Shown here piece by piece: positions 45,501 to 53,680 of a DNA stretch of 64,000 nt; within the stretch, counting starts at the first letter, position 1, and the number at the start of each line of letters is the position of its first letter. Source of the DNA: Nitrobacter sp051535215 (lineage in GTDB: Bacteria; Pseudomonadota; Alphaproteobacteria; Rhizobiales; Xanthobacteraceae); NCBI RefSeq assembly GCF_051535215.1, contig NZ_JBPPLY010000003.1, forward strand, positions 310,001-374,000. Direction: 5' to 3'. The translations under genes were made by a program, and so were the position numbers. The notes beneath the pieces were generated by a model. It saw nothing but the letters and a program-made list of their open reading frames with translations. It ran no database searches and was not told the DNA's origin.

Positions 45501-46027
45501 TCGCCGAAAATGCCGGCGAGTTGGTCGCAGCGCGCAGCCGCAAGAGCGGACAGATCGGCATTGAACGCCAGCGCCACCGGTCCCTCGGGGCCGCCGGTCA
45601 AGGCAATCAACCCTTCGTTTTCGTCCCGAAGCCACTCCGCCCTGATATGCGGCGTCTGATGCACCGGGGTTTCGAGGAACGCCCGGGAATTCAACCGCAT
45701 CAGATTGCGATAACCGGCCTCGCGCGCCGCCAGCAGCACAATCCGGGCAAAGGGAAGCACGCTGCGCGCCGTGGGGTCCTGATCGCCGAAATCGACCGCG
45801 AGTTCACACCCGACGATCGGTTGAATCCCGTAACCCGCGACCTTATCGGAGAATTCCAGCGCACCGAACATATTGTCCGTGTCGGTGAGCGCCAGTGCCG
45901 GCTGATGGTCGGCCTTGGCCAGTTCGGCCAGCTTCTGGATCTTGATCGAGCCCTTCAACAGCGAATAGGCCGAATGGACGTGCAGGTGAACAAAACCGGC
46001 GTTGGCGGTTGCGGACTTCTGGATCAT
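42521..46027 (-). CDS. dnaE: DNA polymerase III alpha subunit
   Basis: Replicative polymerase catalytic subunit. 1168 residues: an N-terminal PHP domain (HLHVHSAYSLLKG about 13-25), a palm with the catalytic aspartates in MPDFDIDFCQERR, the finger region (GVFQVESQGMRRAL), the tandem HhH segment and a C-terminal OB domain (VSRMERRTKTGNKMG). It has the length of DnaE1, not the shorter mutagenic DnaE2, which would be linked to imuA/B (absent here). The start ATG 46027 has no strong ribosome-binding site. The 33-codon gene lies 152 bases upstream on the same strand. Confidence 0.96.
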   Translation of the reverse strand: MIQKSATANAGFVHLHVHSAYSLLKGSIKIQKLAELAKADHQPALALTDTDNMFGALEFSDKVAGYGIQPIVGCELAVDFGDQDPTARSVLPFARIVLLAAREAGYRNLMRLNSRAFLETPVHQTPHIRAEWLRDENEGLIALTGGPEGPVALAFNADLSALAAARCDQLAGIFGDRLYVELQRHGLDKERRVEGALIDLAYAKGLPLVATNEPYFATSEDYEAHDALLCIAGGRLVAETDRDQLTPDHRFKTRAEMAVLFADIPEALSSTIEIAERCAFRPLTRKPILPNFTVGAAADMADAKNDEAAELRRQAEEGLANRLAVHGLSQGMTEEDYRARLSFELDVITRMNYAGYFLIVADFIKHAKSEGIPVGPGRGSGAGSLVAYALTITDLDPIRFGLLFERFLNPERVSMPDFDIDFCQERRGEVIDYVQKRYGRDQVAQIITFGTLQARGVLRDVGRVLQMPYGQVDKLTKLVPQNPAAPVTLAAAIDSEPKLQAFRDEDPVVARAFDIAQRLEGLTRHASTHAAGIVIGDRPLSELVPMYRDPKSDMPVTQFNMKWVEPAGLVKFDFLGLKTLTVLDVAVKLLKQRDIDIDLATLPLDDAASYQMLTRGDVVGVFQVESQGMRRALVDMRPDRFEDIIALVALYRPGPMANIPTYCARKHGEEEPEYLHPMLEPILKETFGVIIYQEQVMQIAQVMAGYSLGDADLLRRAMGKKIRAEMEKQHAVFVAGSVKNGVPKAQAETIFELLAKFADYGFNKSHAAAYALVSYQTAYMKAHHPVEFLAASMTLDMSNTDKLSEFRAEAHRLGIKVEAPSINRSGATFEVSDGVICYALAALKGVGAQAVEQIVEARNTGMFTSLADFAARVPPRAINKRVIESLAAAGAFDALEPDRARVFAGAEAILAACQRSHEAAMLGQDDMFGGMADAPAIMLPQVEPWLPADRLRREYEAVGFFLSGHPLDDYATALKRLRVQSWAEFSRAVKTGATAGKVAATVVSRMERRTKTGNKMGILGLSDPTGHFEAVLFSEGLAQFREVLEPGAAVLLQLGAELQGDEVRARILHAEPLDDAAAKTQKGLRIFLRDTKPLDSIVKRLQGPENDDPAGLTRVPAPRPSGDGDVSLVMLLDLETEVEIKLPGRFRVSPQVAGAIKAVSGVVDVQAL

Positions 46028-46179
46028 GGGTGTTCATCGGATGCAGGTTATTTGCTGACGGCCCGAGCCGACTCGCCAGCGGATGGTGGTGACTTGCACC
46101 CGGCATGTCCATGCGAAACCCCGGCTCGATCATGAGGTATTCCGGCTTTCCCCAGATCGTCGGGAACGACGGCGCTCGC

Positions 46180-46281
46180 TCACGACAGCTGCGGAATGAG
46201 TTGCGCCCAGACGGCCACCATTCCAACGAACAGGACGATCGAGGCCAGCGCCGCCGCCTCCTCCACAAACATTCTCAGCAT
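46180..46281 (-). CDS. 33-residue single-pass membrane protein (small ORF)
   Basis: An ORF of 33 codons: MLRMFVEEAAALASIVLFVG at the N-terminus, then MVAVWAQLIPQLS. It has an acidic, amphipathic start (FVEEAA) and one hydrophobic helix (about 9-26). GGGAGGA lies four bases before the ATG, a near-ideal ribosome-binding site, and the stop is clean. No other reading of this stretch is convincing. Function is unknown. The size and topology resemble SOS-induced divisome inhibitors such as Caulobacter SidA (29 residues), but sequence similarity could not be checked. Two symmetric near-SOS boxes lie 18-50 bases upstream. Confidence 0.7.
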   Translation of the reverse strand: MLRMFVEEAAALASIVLFVGMVAVWAQLIPQLS

Positions 46282-46298
46282 GATGTCCTCCCGTGATG

Positions 46299-46331
46299 AA
46301 ACATAACAAGAACATTGTTTATGTTTTGTTC
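46299..46331. promoter_or_regulatory. Paired near-SOS boxes upstream of the 33-residue gene
   Basis: AAAC-N7-GAAC at 46299-46313 and GTTT-N7-GTTC at 46317-46331, each one base from the perfect direct repeat, face each other across three bases. AACATAA and TTATGTT also form an inverted repeat. TTGACT (minus strand, 46341-46336) may be the -35 element. They could equally be an operator for a different regulator. Confidence 0.35.
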
Positions 46332-46394
46332 TCAAAGTCAAGGGCGGGACCACCTGCCAGTTCGTCGAATAACTCCGATGGTTAATGAGGGAGA

Positions 46395-46622
46395 CTAGGG
46401 AGTTTGATTTCGGCTTTTGAGAATATGCTGTTCTGCGACGTCCAGGTCCTTGCGAAACCGGGCAATACCTAGAAGGCTGACCTCGAATACGATTGATTCT
46501 TCTTCCTCGGTATCCTGGTCCAGCAACAGCAACCTGATACCGGCACGCCCGTCCGGACGAACCAGCGTCTCCGACTCAATCACCGCCACGGTCCGACGAT
46601 CACGCTTTTTTTGTTCGCTCAT
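46395..46622 (-). CDS. Conserved-looking hypothetical protein, 75 residues
   Basis: A small charged protein (MSEQKKRDRRTVAVIESETL at the N-terminus, then RIRLLLLDQDTEEEESIVFE-like alternation of beta strand and acidic turn, ending HILKSRNQTP). The start at 46622 has GAGGAAACGA, a strong site, directly upstream; the frame to 46655 adds nothing useful. I recognise no family. It lies between pyrF and the small membrane protein, on the same strand. Confidence 0.55.
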   Translation of the reverse strand: MSEQKKRDRRTVAVIESETLVRPDGRAGIRLLLLDQDTEEEESIVFEVSLLGIARFRKDLDVAEQHILKSRNQTP

Positions 46623-46744
46623 TCGTTTCCTCAAGATGCCTGGTTTGGCCATCACCTTACGTCATCTCGGCAAGGGAATAGCCTTTATTGTTCAGCTAGC
46701 CAAACTGCGATTTGTTTGATCAGGTTCAAGCGCCCGGCACAATC

Positions 46745-47461
46745 TCAATCCGGCCTCAGGGCGCCTGCCATCTCCCGGATGATTGTCCGGGCGGCGGCTT
46801 TCGGGTCCGATGCCGCGTAAATGGGTCTGCCCAGCACCAGATAATCGGCTCCCGCACGGATGGCTTCGGACGGTGTCGCCACCCGCTTCTGGTCGTGCCG
46901 CTCGCCGCCGCTCGAGCGGATACCGGGCGAAACGATCATCAGCTTGTTGCGCGTATGCTTGCGAAGCTCGGCGGCTTCCAGGGCGGATGCGATGACGCCG
47001 TCGACCCCGACCTCGAGCGCCTTCCTGGCGCGGGCGATCACGATGTCTTCAACGTTACATTCGAAGCCCATCTCGCTGATGTCGTCGGCATCCATGCTCG
47101 TCAGCACGGTGACGCCGAAAACTTTCATGTCGGAGTCGCCGCGGCCGGCGACCGCGGCTTTCATAATGCTCGTAACGCCGTGGACGGTGAGGAAGGTGAC
47201 ATTCAGCTTGGCTGCTTGCGCGACCGCGCGCTGGACGGTCTCCGCGATGTCGTAATATTTGTAATCCAGGAATACCCGCTTGCCCTCGGCGATCAGTTCC
47301 CTGGCATACTCGTTTCCGCCGACAAGCTGGAGACCCAAACCGATCTTGTAAAAAGACACCTCGTCGCCGAGGTCGCGAACGAGCTTCTTCGCGTCCTCCA
47401 CGTTCCAGTAGTCGAGAGCGACGATCAGCTTCTCGCGGGCGAGATCGAGCGAGTCTGTCAT
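46745..47461 (-). CDS. pyrF: Orotidine 5'-phosphate decarboxylase
   Basis: Makes UMP from OMP. 238 residues, TIM barrel: LIVALDYWNVEDA, the catalytic Lys/Asp set in FLDYKYYDIAETV (Asp-Lys-x-x-Asp type with DYKYYD), TVHGVTSIM, and VSPGIRSSGG with the phosphate loop GADYLVLGRPI near the C-terminus. It is divergent from the DUF3551 gene. Confidence 0.95.
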   Translation of the reverse strand: MTDSLDLAREKLIVALDYWNVEDAKKLVRDLGDEVSFYKIGLGLQLVGGNEYARELIAEGKRVFLDYKYYDIAETVQRAVAQAAKLNVTFLTVHGVTSIMKAAVAGRGDSDMKVFGVTVLTSMDADDISEMGFECNVEDIVIARARKALEVGVDGVIASALEAAELRKHTRNKLMIVSPGIRSSGGERHDQKRVATPSEAIRAGADYLVLGRPIYAASDPKAAARTIIREMAGALRPD

Positions 47462-47707
47462 ATCTCAAGCTGCCGCTGCGATTGCCATCGGGATTTCCAG
47501 GCGATTAGGCCGACATGACCGTCGGACCGAACGATAAACTTTAAAGGCCAGGGTCGCGTTTTGCTACACGAAGCCGTTTCACACAAGAATATATCGAGGC
47601 AGAGAAGGCGTCGCTATAATCCCTGCACAGCCTTTTAAACGATCCGGAAGGCCCCGAACGCTCGCTGAAAGCGTTATCAGTGACCATCCACTGCCCGGAT
47701 TCAATCC

Positions 47708-47965
47708 ATGCGCGCAGCACTCCTGATTGCTACAGCCATAATGTGCTCGTGCGGAACCGCTCACGCACAGGCCTGGGACAGCCGTTATCCGGTCTGCATG
47801 GTGGTTTACGGGCCCGTCATCTCGTATAACGATTGCGGGTACACGACCTTCGCACAATGCAGGCGGTTGGCATCCGGCCTTCCCGCCCAGTGCCAGGAGA
47901 ATCCGTTTTTCGCCAGCCCGAAAGGCGACTCAAATCGACGGCGGCACCGACGGCACAACCGTTGA
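47708..47965 (+). CDS. DUF3551 family secreted protein
   Basis: An 85-residue protein with a signal peptide (about 1-20, ending TAHA) and the family core WDSRYPVCMVVYGP, NDCGYTTFAQCRRLASGLPA and QCQENPFF. Four Cys (30, 43, 51, 62) could make two disulfides. DUF3551 proteins are abundant in Bradyrhizobium relatives and have no known function. The Arg/His-rich tail NRRRHRRHNR is unusual. It is divergent from pyrF, in a 246-base gap. Confidence 0.8.
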   Translation: MRAALLIATAIMCSCGTAHAQAWDSRYPVCMVVYGPVISYNDCGYTTFAQCRRLASGLPAQCQENPFFASPKGDSNRRRHRRHNR

Positions 47966-48009
47966 TTCAGAAATGCCAGGGCCCGGCTTGGTGGGAGGGC
48001 CTCGCCGCC

Positions 48010-48708
48010 TCAATCCAGTTCGACAACCTGACCGTTCTCGAGCGAGACCCGCCGGTCCATCCGATCCGCGAGCTCCATGTTGTGCGTCGCGATCAGCATT
48101 GCCACGCGCGTGGCTTTCACGAGTTGCATCAGCGCATTGAAAACATGATCCGCGGTGTGGGGATCCAGATTGCCGGTGGGTTCATCAGCCAACAGCACCC
48201 GCGGCGCGTTGGCGACGGCACGTGCGATCGCGACACGCTGCTGCTCGCCGCCCGACAACTCCGCCGGCCGATGGGTGACGCGGTCGTCGAGACCGAGATA
48301 GGCGAGAATTTCGCGCGCGCGTTTGATCGTCTCCGACCGTTTGAGGCCGCGGATCATCTGCGGCAGCATGACGTTTTCGAGCGCCGTGAATTCCGGAAGA
48401 AGGCGGTGAGATTGGTAGACGAACCCGACATCGGTGCGCCGAATCTGCGTGCGCTCCACATCCGAGAGGCCTGACGTCGCGGTTCCCCCGATATAAACTT
48501 CCCCCGCATCCGGACTCTCGAGCAGCCCGGCGATGTGCAGCAAGGTCGATTTGCCGGATCCCGAGGGGGCCACGAGCGCGACGGACTGGCCCGCCCATAG
48601 AGCAAGCTTCGCGCCGTCCAGAATGGTCAGTTTTGTTTCGCCCTGCGTGTATTGTCGTTTGATATCGTGCAGATAAACAACCGGTATCTCCTTTTCCCCG
48701 TGCTCCAT
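48010..48708 (-). CDS. lolD: Lipoprotein-releasing ABC transporter ATPase
   Basis: Drives release of outer-membrane lipoproteins from the inner membrane. 232 residues: Walker A APSGSGKST, signature LSGGEQQRVAIARA, Walker B VLLADEPTGNLD, and the H-loop ATHN. Nine bases separate it from lolC/E, which it follows on the same strand. It is named by neighbourhood: the ATPase alone could be any MacB/LolD-type protein. Confidence 0.93.
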   Translation of the reverse strand: MEHGEKEIPVVYLHDIKRQYTQGETKLTILDGAKLALWAGQSVALVAPSGSGKSTLLHIAGLLESPDAGEVYIGGTATSGLSDVERTQIRRTDVGFVYQSHRLLPEFTALENVMLPQMIRGLKRSETIKRAREILAYLGLDDRVTHRPAELSGGEQQRVAIARAVANAPRVLLADEPTGNLDPHTADHVFNALMQLVKATRVAMLIATHNMELADRMDRRVSLENGQVVELD

Positions 48709-48717
48709 GTCCGCCGC

Positions 48718-49986
48718 TCACTCGTACCGCAGCGCTTCGACGGGATCGAGGCGCGCGGCACGCCACGACGGGTAAAGGGTCGCGAGAAACGACAGCGTCA
48801 ATGCCATGATCACCACCGCGCTGGTCTCGCGAAAATCGATTTCAGCCGGCAACTTGGACAGGAAATAAAGCTCCGGCGAGAACAGCTCTGTGCTCGTGAG
48901 CCATGACAGGAATTCCCGGATCGATTCGATGTTGAGACAGATCACAAGCCCGACGACAAAGCCGGTGAGCGTGCCGACGACGCCGATCGCCGCCCCGGTG
49001 ATCAGGAAAATGCGCATGATCGATCCCTGCGACGCGCCCATGGTGCGCAGGATGGCAATATCGCTGCCCTTGTCCTTGACCAGCATGATCAGGCCCGAAA
49101 CGATATTCAGCGCCGCGACGAGGACGATCAGAGTCAGGATCAGAAACATCACGTTGCGCTCGACCTGGAGCGCGTTGAAAAACGTCGAGTTGCGCTGCCG
49201 CCAGTCGACCAGGAACACCGGCCGGCCCGCGGCTTCCGTCACCGCCTTGCGGTATTCGTCGATCTTGTCCGGATTGTCCGTATAGACCTCGATCGCGGTG
49301 ACGTCGTTGGCGCGATTGAAATAGGCCTGCGCCTCGGCAAGCGGCATGAACACGAAGGTGGAATCGTATTCGGACATCCCGATCTCGAACACCGCCGCGA
49401 TCTTGTACGGCTTGATGCGCGGCGTCGTGCCCATCGGAGTCACCGCCCCGCGCGGTGCAACCAGCGTGACGCTGTCGCCCGCGTGTAGCGAGAGCTGATC
49501 GGCAAGACGCCGGCCGATGGCCACGCCCTGCCCTTCATCAAAGCCCTCGAGCGTGCCTTGCTTGATGTTCTTGGCGATGGAGGTGAGGTTGCTGAGATCG
49601 CTCGCCCTGATGCCCCGGACGAAAACGCCAGCGGCATTGAACGGCGAAGACGCGAGCGCCTGACCGTCGACGACGGGTGCGGCGAGCCGAATTCCGGGCG
49701 CCTGACTGATGCGGTCGGCGACGTCCTTCCAGTCGGTGAGCGGCGACTCCAGCGGCTGGACCAGCAAATGCCCGTTGAGGCCGAGGATCTTGCTGAGCAG
49801 TTCCGTACGGAAGCCGTTCATAACCGCCATCACGATGATCAGCGTGGCGACGCCGAGCATGATGCCAAGGAAAGAGAAGCCGGCAATGACCGAGATGAAG
49901 CCTTCCTTCCGCCGCGCCCGCAGATAGCGTCCGGACAGCATCCACTCGAAAGCGGCAAACGGCTTGGTCCGGAGCGGCTGGGTCAT
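48718..49986 (-). CDS. Lipoprotein-releasing transporter permease (LolC/LolE family)
   Basis: A 422-residue inner-membrane permease: an N-terminal helix after MLSGRYLRARRKEGFISVIA, a large periplasmic domain (about 50-260) and three C-terminal helices in an FtsX-type fold. It pairs with lolD, which follows. Alphaproteobacteria often have one such permease, acting as a homodimer-like LolF. The start at 49986 has GGATGAG upstream; ATG 49998 is an alternative. It follows proS. Confidence 0.92.
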   Translation of the reverse strand: MTQPLRTKPFAAFEWMLSGRYLRARRKEGFISVIAGFSFLGIMLGVATLIIVMAVMNGFRTELLSKILGLNGHLLVQPLESPLTDWKDVADRISQAPGIRLAAPVVDGQALASSPFNAAGVFVRGIRASDLSNLTSIAKNIKQGTLEGFDEGQGVAIGRRLADQLSLHAGDSVTLVAPRGAVTPMGTTPRIKPYKIAAVFEIGMSEYDSTFVFMPLAEAQAYFNRANDVTAIEVYTDNPDKIDEYRKAVTEAAGRPVFLVDWRQRNSTFFNALQVERNVMFLILTLIVLVAALNIVSGLIMLVKDKGSDIAILRTMGASQGSIMRIFLITGAAIGVVGTLTGFVVGLVICLNIESIREFLSWLTSTELFSPELYFLSKLPAEIDFRETSAVVIMALTLSFLATLYPSWRAARLDPVEALRYE

Positions 49987-50071
49987 GGTCTCATCCATTA
50001 TTCGATAATCCCATGATTCGCGGCCAATTGTGGCCGGAATGGCATTGAACGCCGCGCGCGGTGGATAATCG

Positions 50072-51391
50072 CTACGCTATCAACCGCGTAACGGCATCCT
50101 CCAGCGCGACATTCTCCCGCGTGCCGTCCGCGCGCCGCTTGATCTCGACCTTGCCCTCGGCGAGCCCCTTGGGTCCCACCATCAACTGCCAGGGGACACC
50201 GATCAGGTCGGCGGTCGCGAACTTCGCGCCTGCCCGCTGGTCGGTGTCGTCGTAAAGCACGTCGACCCCTTTGGCCGTAAGCTCGCGGTACAGCCGCTCG
50301 CACGCGGCGTCCGTATCGCTGGCGCCCTGTTTCAGATTGAGAATCGCAACCGTGAACGGCGCCACCGCGTCCGGCCACTTGATGCCGGCCTCGTCGTGAC
50401 AGGCCTCGATGATCGCGCCGACCAGGCGGGAGACTCCCACGCCGTAGGAGCCGCCATGGATCGGCTGCTCGACACCGTCGGGGCCCGCCACCAGCGCCTT
50501 CATCGAGTCGGAATACTTGGTGCCGAAATAGAAGATCTGCCCGACCTCGATGCCGCGGGTGTGGATGCGCTTCGCCTCCGGAACCTCGCGCTCGTAGAGC
50601 GCTGCGTCATGCACGTCCTCGGTGGCGGCATAGGCCGTGGTCCACTGCTTGACGATTGGCGTGAGGTCGCCGTCGTAGTCCACTTCGGTGCCGGGCACCG
50701 GAAGATCGAGACCGTCCTTGTCGATATAGACGCCGGACTCCCCGGTCTCGGCGAGAACTATGAATTCATGACTGAGATCACCGCCGATCGGGCCGGTCTC
50801 CGCGCGCATCGGGATCGCCTTCAGCCCCATCCGGGCGAACGTGCGCAAGTACGCGACGAACATCCTGTTGTAGGAGCGCCGCGCGCCTGCCTCGTCGAGA
50901 TCAAACGAATAGGCATCCTTCATGAGAAATTCGCGGCCGCGCATGACGCCGAAGCGGGGGCGCTGCTCGTCGCGGAATTTCCACTGGATATGATAGAGAT
51001 TGAGCGGCAGGTTCTTATAGGACCGCACGTAGCTGCGGAAAATCTCCGTGATCATCTCTTCGTTGGTCGGCCCATACAGCAACTCGCGTTTGTGCCGATC
51101 CTGAATCCGCAGCATCTCCGGCCCATAGGCGTCGTAGCGCCCGCTCTCGCGCCAGAGGTCGGCGAGTTGCAGCGTCGGCATCAGCACCTCGATGGCACCG
51201 GCGCGATTCTGCTCCTCGCGCACGATCGCCTCGATCTTCTTGAGCACGCGAAGACCCAACGGCAGCCAGGCATAAATGCCGGCCGCCTCCTGGCGTATCA
51301 TGCCCGCCCGCAGCATCAGCCGGTGCGAGACGATCTCGGCTTCCTTTGGAGTTTCCTTCAGGATCGGCAAAAAGAACCGCGACAAACGCAT
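50072..51391 (-). CDS. proS: Prolyl-tRNA synthetase, short form without editing domain
   Basis: Class II synthetase of 439 residues, the alphaproteobacterial short form without the INS editing insertion. Motifs are MLRAGMIRQEAAGIYAWLPL, the TNEEMITEIF motif 2 region, WKFRDEQRPRFGVMRGREF and GGSYGVGVSRLVGAI. The ATG 51391 (MRLSRFF) is the family start. It precedes lolC/E and lolD on the same strand. Confidence 0.95.
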   Translation of the reverse strand: MRLSRFFLPILKETPKEAEIVSHRLMLRAGMIRQEAAGIYAWLPLGLRVLKKIEAIVREEQNRAGAIEVLMPTLQLADLWRESGRYDAYGPEMLRIQDRHKRELLYGPTNEEMITEIFRSYVRSYKNLPLNLYHIQWKFRDEQRPRFGVMRGREFLMKDAYSFDLDEAGARRSYNRMFVAYLRTFARMGLKAIPMRAETGPIGGDLSHEFIVLAETGESGVYIDKDGLDLPVPGTEVDYDGDLTPIVKQWTTAYAATEDVHDAALYEREVPEAKRIHTRGIEVGQIFYFGTKYSDSMKALVAGPDGVEQPIHGGSYGVGVSRLVGAIIEACHDEAGIKWPDAVAPFTVAILNLKQGASDTDAACERLYRELTAKGVDVLYDDTDQRAGAKFATADLIGVPWQLMVGPKGLAEGKVEIKRRADGTRENVALEDAVTRLIA

Positions 51392-51566
51392 GGGCAGGCC
51401 TGGGAATCGCTTCGGGATGGGAACGCTCGCAGTGAAACCGGATCGGCTGACAAAATACAAGGGCCGCAGGAGGACAAGCCGCGCGAAAGCGGCGGAATTC
51501 CGCTCGGCCCGGACAAATTATGTGCCCGGATCGCGGGACGCTCCCGGAGTTGCCAAAGACTCCGTT

Positions 51567-53141
51567 TTATTTGATCTGAATCTCGGTCTCGGCATGGACC
51601 TGATCGAAATCCGAGATCAGTACGTCGAGCGCAAGGGTCCAGCGCCCGGCAATGGGGACGGCCATCGACGCCTGCCACTGTCCATCGCCCAGCGATCGCG
51701 CTTCCGTGATCGAGGGCTCGATGCCGTTGTCGGGGCTGGACAGCGAGACGGACACACCCTTGGCGGATAGCAATTCTTCGTCCGGCGTTCGCAACTGGAT
51801 GGCAATGCTGACAGGCCCGGCGCGGCCCGGCGACACCGTCACATCCGCCATCATTCGCCCGGTATGGATGTGCGTGAAGAACGGCTCGGTCGCGACCATC
51901 AGCGCGCGAGGCGGCGGAGTGAAGCGCCAGAGTCCGACAACGCCGAGGATAGCGGCCACCAGCACCAGTTCGGCGACGATCGTCCGTCGCATGTGGCCGC
52001 GAGAGTCAGGACTGCCCTGCCCGATCCGCGGCGTCAGATACAGGCGATTCCAGAGCGCGATCGCCAGCAGCAACGCCACGAGGACCAGCTTGACCGCGAG
52101 GACGCGACCATAATTCGTGGTCCACAGCGCATCCACCCGCTCAAGCTGCACGACGGCGAGCAACAGGCCGCTCGCCAGCAGCGCGGCGACGGCGAACGGG
52201 ATGACGCGTGAAAACCGCGTCAGGACGTCGACGGCGGTCTGGCGGGGTTCGCGCATCGCCAATGCGAGCGGGACCAAGGACCCAACCCAGAACGCCAGGG
52301 CAGCGCCGTGAACGAACACCGCGGGCGCGGTGAGCCATCGCGGCGAGGCGGTGGCAGCATGACCGGTTGCCGCCAGTGCCAGTCCGACGCCGGCCAGAGC
52401 GCCGAGAGACATCGCCTTTCCGCCAATCCCGCCGACACGATGCGATAGCAGGGCCAGAAGCAAGGCCGCGGACGCGATCGCAGCCGACAACCCGAACGAG
52501 CCGCGAGCGCCGACGGCCCAGACCTCCGCGTCAGGCAACGACGAGAGCGACAGGCCAAGGGCGTCCAGCCCCTGTAATCCGACCGAGAACGCCAGTGCGG
52601 CCAGCGCGATCAACTCGACGCTGCTTCCGATCACGCGCATTGCCGGCGCGAACGGCGCGCGCATCCAGGCCACGAAGAACGCGCCGCCGGCGCCGACGAA
52701 CAGACCGACGTAGATCGCCAGCCGCGCCAGCCAGATCGCACCGCGCAGCAGCGAATCATTCGAGCGCACCGCCCGCGGCGCATCCACGTCGCGCCGGCCA
52801 ACCCAGAACGTTACGGAACCGCCCACCGGATGACCGTCCGCCGAAGCCACCCGCCAACTGATGACATGCGCGCCATCACCTAGAACCGGCGGCGTGAGGA
52901 CGAGCTGCGCGCCGTCGCGACGAATCTCAGTGACGCTCTCGCTCGCGCCGCCCTGATCGACGATCCGGATCGTCAGCGGTTCGACCGGCTCGTTGAAGGT
53001 CAGCGTCAGCGTCGCGGGCGCGCGCGCCAGCAGCACACCGTCCGCGGGACTGCTGGCGATCAGGCTGGCGTGGGCGAAGGCCGCCGAAGGCAGCATCAAT
53101 GCCGCCAGCAGCAAGCACAATACCGCCGCCAAACGTCTCAC
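51567..53141 (-). CDS. CopC-CopD fusion protein, copper handling
   Basis: A 524-residue protein. The N-terminal CopC domain follows a signal peptide ending AFA, so the mature chain starts with His24 (HASLIAS). With Asp102 and His104 (SADGHPVGG) this gives the Cu(II) site of CopC, a histidine-brace-like geometry. A CopD-like inner-membrane domain (about 135-440, eight helices) follows, then a C-terminal periplasmic beta domain (YtkA-like, about 425-520). It should bind periplasmic copper and pass it inward. The start is GTG 53141, eight bases after the YcnI stop. It is the last gene of the five-gene copper cluster. Confidence 0.88.
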   Translation of the reverse strand: MRRLAAVLCLLLAALMLPSAAFAHASLIASSPADGVLLARAPATLTLTFNEPVEPLTIRIVDQGGASESVTEIRRDGAQLVLTPPVLGDGAHVISWRVASADGHPVGGSVTFWVGRRDVDAPRAVRSNDSLLRGAIWLARLAIYVGLFVGAGGAFFVAWMRAPFAPAMRVIGSSVELIALAALAFSVGLQGLDALGLSLSSLPDAEVWAVGARGSFGLSAAIASAALLLALLSHRVGGIGGKAMSLGALAGVGLALAATGHAATASPRWLTAPAVFVHGAALAFWVGSLVPLALAMREPRQTAVDVLTRFSRVIPFAVAALLASGLLLAVVQLERVDALWTTNYGRVLAVKLVLVALLLAIALWNRLYLTPRIGQGSPDSRGHMRRTIVAELVLVAAILGVVGLWRFTPPPRALMVATEPFFTHIHTGRMMADVTVSPGRAGPVSIAIQLRTPDEELLSAKGVSVSLSSPDNGIEPSITEARSLGDGQWQASMAVPIAGRWTLALDVLISDFDQVHAETEIQIK

Positions 53142-53149
53142 GGACGCGC

Positions 53150-53680
53150 TCAGTGGCTGGCCTTCAGGCGAACCACCGGCGCAGGCGTACGCAGTTTGTC
53201 AGAGTCCTGCCCGGCGGAAGGGATTTCAATCCAGCGCTCGACGCCCTGCTCGCACTCCTGCACGGCAGGAAAATAAAGACTCTGTCCAGCCTTGTCCGGA
53301 AGCCGCACGATCAAGCCAAACGTGTCGTAGAGGTTATCCGGCAACGGGCCGCCGTGCCACGCCACCTCGTCGACAACATCGGTGATGGATTTGCCGTGCG
53401 GCCCCTGCACCGGCGCATCGAGCTTTCTGCTTTTGATTTCGACTTTCCAGCCCGGCTTCATCTGCGGTTTCGCCGACAGGATTCCGTCCGGAAATTTGAT
53501 CCGCAGCGCCGTGGTCGCACTGCCATTGCAGCCGTGCGGCACGGTGAAGACGAGATGCGCATAACTGTCCGCAGGCGCGTCCGCAGGCTGCACCGTGACG
53601 TGCGCCAGCGCCGCGTTGCACGAGGCCAGTGCGGCAGCCGCCGCAACGACCGAACCGATCCACAATCTTGCCGGGCGCAT
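53150..53680 (-). CDS. YcnI-family copper-binding protein (DUF1775)
   Basis: A 176-residue periplasmic protein with a signal peptide (1-26, ending ALA) and mature N-terminus HVTVQPADA, whose His27 is the first ligand of the YcnI copper site, with a Trp in VAWHGGPL as the expected second partner. The DUF1775 core has HLVFTVPHGCNGS. The ATG 53680 overlaps the PCuAC stop (TGATG), so the two are coupled. It precedes the CopC-CopD gene. Confidence 0.88.
   Translation of the reverse strand: MRPARLWIGSVVAAAAALASCNAALAHVTVQPADAPADSYAHLVFTVPHGCNGSATTALRIKFPDGILSAKPQMKPGWKVEIKSRKLDAPVQGPHGKSITDVVDEVAWHGGPLPDNLYDTFGLIVRLPDKAGQSLYFPAVQECEQGVERWIEIPSAGQDSDKLRTPAPVVRLKASH

Noticed and set aside
42521..46027. 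Mutagenic DnaE2 polymerase
   Set aside because: Length, PHP motif and absence of imuA/imuB neighbours fit the replicative DnaE1.
43133..46135. A 1000-codon open frame on the plus strand opposite dnaE
   Set aside because: It is an antisense shadow of a well-conserved high-GC gene; no domain or ribosome-binding site is seen, and the composition (Arg/His/Gln-rich) is typical of shadows.
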